Of a stretch of DNA of 64,000 nucleotides, positions 63,601-64,000 are shown one piece after another. The notes beneath the pieces are model-generated. The model was not told the DNA's origin and did not search any database. It saw only the letters and a list, made by a program, of their open reading frames with translations. The DNA comes from Echinicola strongylocentroti. GTDB taxonomy: Bacteria; Bacteroidota; Bacteroidia; Cytophagales; Cyclobacteriaceae. The position numbers and the translations under genes were made by a program. Location: positions 1,907,001-1,971,000 of the forward strand of contig NZ_CP030041.1 of the NCBI RefSeq assembly GCF_003260975.1, written 5' to 3'. The stretch's first letter is position 1. Every line of letters begins with the position of its first letter.

Positions 63601-64000
63601 AACGTTCTTGATCAGCTCCGTGATGGACTTATTTACAGTCTCATTGTTGACGATATCCCCAAATTTCTTGATTACATCAGCAGGCACGTTTATTATAGTC
63701 TCCAGTCCCACTTCGTTCGTATAGGAATACGTTCCATCACCGTTATCCACGAGTGTAGAGGTTGTTTCATCCAATAAGGATTCAATGCTAATCTCTACTA
63801 AATCTCCCTTTTCATTGGTATAGCTAAATGAATCACCGTCATAGTAGACATTCCCTCCATTTTTCTCAATAATCGTTACCAGTTCGTTCAGAATCTCAAC
63901 ATTGTTAATGATCTCGGTAAAATTATTCACAACGTCAGAAGGAACATTTATGATAGTCTCCTCTCCATTCTCATTGGTATACAGGTATGTTCCATTCTCC
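60643..64000 (-). CDS. Collagen-like tandem-repeat surface protein, partial
   Basis: At least 1118 codons; the frame stays open to the window edge, so the start is missing (a GTG at 63930 is only an internal codon). The visible N-terminal part has units like VDNGDGTYSYTNEVGLETII and NVGGNVYYDGDNITYADEEG. Then come six 113-residue near-identical tandem units containing GNPGENGTVGEAGDVYVDES and DPNDNGTPGEAGDVYIDNST, which resemble collagen-like Gly-x-x runs. The C-terminal ~230 residues (IGVGNDIPTERLHVSDGGVK ... MNIVFVVKE) look like the tail of phage-fibre or adhesin-like proteins. Expected to be secreted or on the surface. Co-directional with protein B and probably one operon. Confidence 0.85.
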   Translation of the reverse strand, partial: ENGTYLYTNENGEETIINVPSDVVNNFTEIINNVEILNELVTIIEKNGGNVYYDGDSFSYTNEKGDLVEISIESLLDETTSTLVDNGDGTYSYTNEVGLETIINVPADVIKKFGDIVNNETVNKSITELIKNVGGNVYYDGDNITYADEEGDEHVINIEEIVKEYETVTTLVDNGVGTYTYTSENNTEVSFDVTRSGTGNPGENGTVGEAGDVYVDESTGDVYSHDGTAWTKVGGEGDLITVDEGDPNDNGTPGEAGDVYIDNSTGATYVINPDTGEWEQATDGITVADGKVTHRAVDGTEKSFDVTQSGTGNPGENGTVGEAGDVYVDESTGDVYSHDGTAWTKVGGEGDLITVDEGDPNDNGTPGEAGDVYIDNSTGATYVINPDTGEWEQATDGITVADGKVTHRAVDGTEKSFDVTRSGTGNPGENGTVGEAGDVYVDESTGDVYSHDGTAWTKVGGEGDLITVDEGDPNDNGTPGEAGDVYIDNSTGATYVINPDTGEWEQATDGITVADGKVTHRAVDGTEKSFDVTQSGTGNPGENGTVGEAGDVYVDESTGDVYSHDGTAWTKVGGEGDLITVDEGDPNDNGTPGEAGDVYIDNSTGATYVINPDTGEWEQTTDGITVADGKVTHRAVDGTEKSFDVTRSGTGNPGENGTVGEAGDVYVDESTGDVYSHDGTAWTKVGGEGDLITVDEGDPNDNGTPGEAGDVYIDNSTGATYVINPDTGEWEQATDGITVADGKVTHRAVDGTEKSFDVTQSGTGNPGENGTVGEAGDVYVDESTGDVYSHDGTAWTKVGGEGDLITVDEGDPNDNGTPGEAGDVYIDNSTGATYVINPDTGEWEQTTDGITVADGKVTHRAVDGTEKSFDVTRSGTGNPGENGTVGEAGDVYVDESNGTVYTFVENPDGDLGTDDAAWVQSNVAEPWQVSGTTNKATENNQDIYQMGKIGVGNDIPTERLHVSDGGVKVDDINPTDTEDTYRGTLESAADGQKDRVVVAAADGTLKTLKAMLQKFFFMPSVLIPVNEDQVESGDTFGTIDLYSKYLVQFGTPMVSSANAVEGIPILPADELEYHITWFDEGLFENVQVSEAGVLTYDVIDGAEVNEGSFMNIVFVVKE
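61372..63405 (-). repeat. Six 339-bp tandem repeats
   Basis: The boundary motif AGTxCCGCT recurs at 61372, 61711, 62050, 62389, 62728, 63067 and 63406, an exact 339-bp (113-codon) spacing. Units differ at only a few positions, and the boundary residue alternates strictly Arg/Gln (CCGCTCCGC versus CCGCTCTGC). Confidence 0.95.

Noticed and set aside
61117..63777. 886-codon plus-strand open frame
   Set aside because: It is the antisense shadow of the 339-bp repeats; the repeats simply lack stops in that frame. The minus frame has the sensible Gly/Asp/Thr-rich protein and extends past the window.

Overview
The window looks like chromosomal DNA of a gliding-type Bacteroidota bacterium, most likely Cyclobacteriaceae (Echinicola/Algoriphagus-like). 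The reasons are a GldH gliding lipoprotein, a BT_3928-type membrane protein beside a DUF1599 protein, an SDR-type threonine dehydrogenase, a short archaeal/eukaryotic-type ProRS, RicT next to gldH, and promoter motifs of the Bacteroidota type (TTG, about 20 bp, TAnnTTTG). The genus is inferred; no rRNA gene is present.

Layout. 1-24.7 kb is mostly core metabolism: a cut-off HsdR_N-like gene, a lipoprotein amidohydrolase, an HhH protein, hemA, a WG-repeat protein, nfeD-floA, proS, a Gly/Tyr- and Ser/Arg-rich lipoprotein, an FadL-like outer-membrane protein, the DUF1599/BT_3928/aroK operon divergent from folP-cdaA, the threonine-degrading pair kbl and tdh, an NlpE-like lipoprotein, an Spx/ArsC-like protein, a PBP1-type lipoprotein-activator-like protein with hemL, and guaA. 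24.8-31.1 kb is one minus-strand operon (agaS, tagatose-6-P kinase-like, PfkB kinase, gatY-like aldolase, amidohydrolase-2, GH109) that reads as an N-acetylgalactosamine release and catabolism pathway. 31.1-38 kb alternates genes (M42 peptidase, acyl-CoA carboxylase beta subunit, Ppx/GppA) with repeat-rich intergenic DNA, including an 817-bp element bounded by inverted repeats. 38-54.3 kb returns to core genes (Ldh_2-type dehydrogenase, OsmC, manC, kdsD, recQ, purD, ricT, gldH, a 1330-aa SF1 helicase, an SDR, rlmD).

54.5-64 kb is a surface-protein island on the minus strand. A collagen-like repeat protein, open at the window edge and containing six 339-bp tandem units, is followed by a thrombospondin-type-3 protein. 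This two-gene cassette is duplicated: the second copy has a deleted remnant of the repeat gene followed by a much larger TSP3 protein. The two TSP3 proteins have nearly identical N- and C-termini and unrelated central parts, which makes this the most unusual region in the window.

Genes that work together: hemA with hemL (C5 tetrapyrrole pathway); kbl with tdh (threonine to glycine and acetyl-CoA); the six-gene GalNAc operon; manC and kdsD (precursors of surface polysaccharide/LPS); nfeD with floA (membrane microdomains). Identifications rest on reading motifs in the translated sequence; no database search was run.
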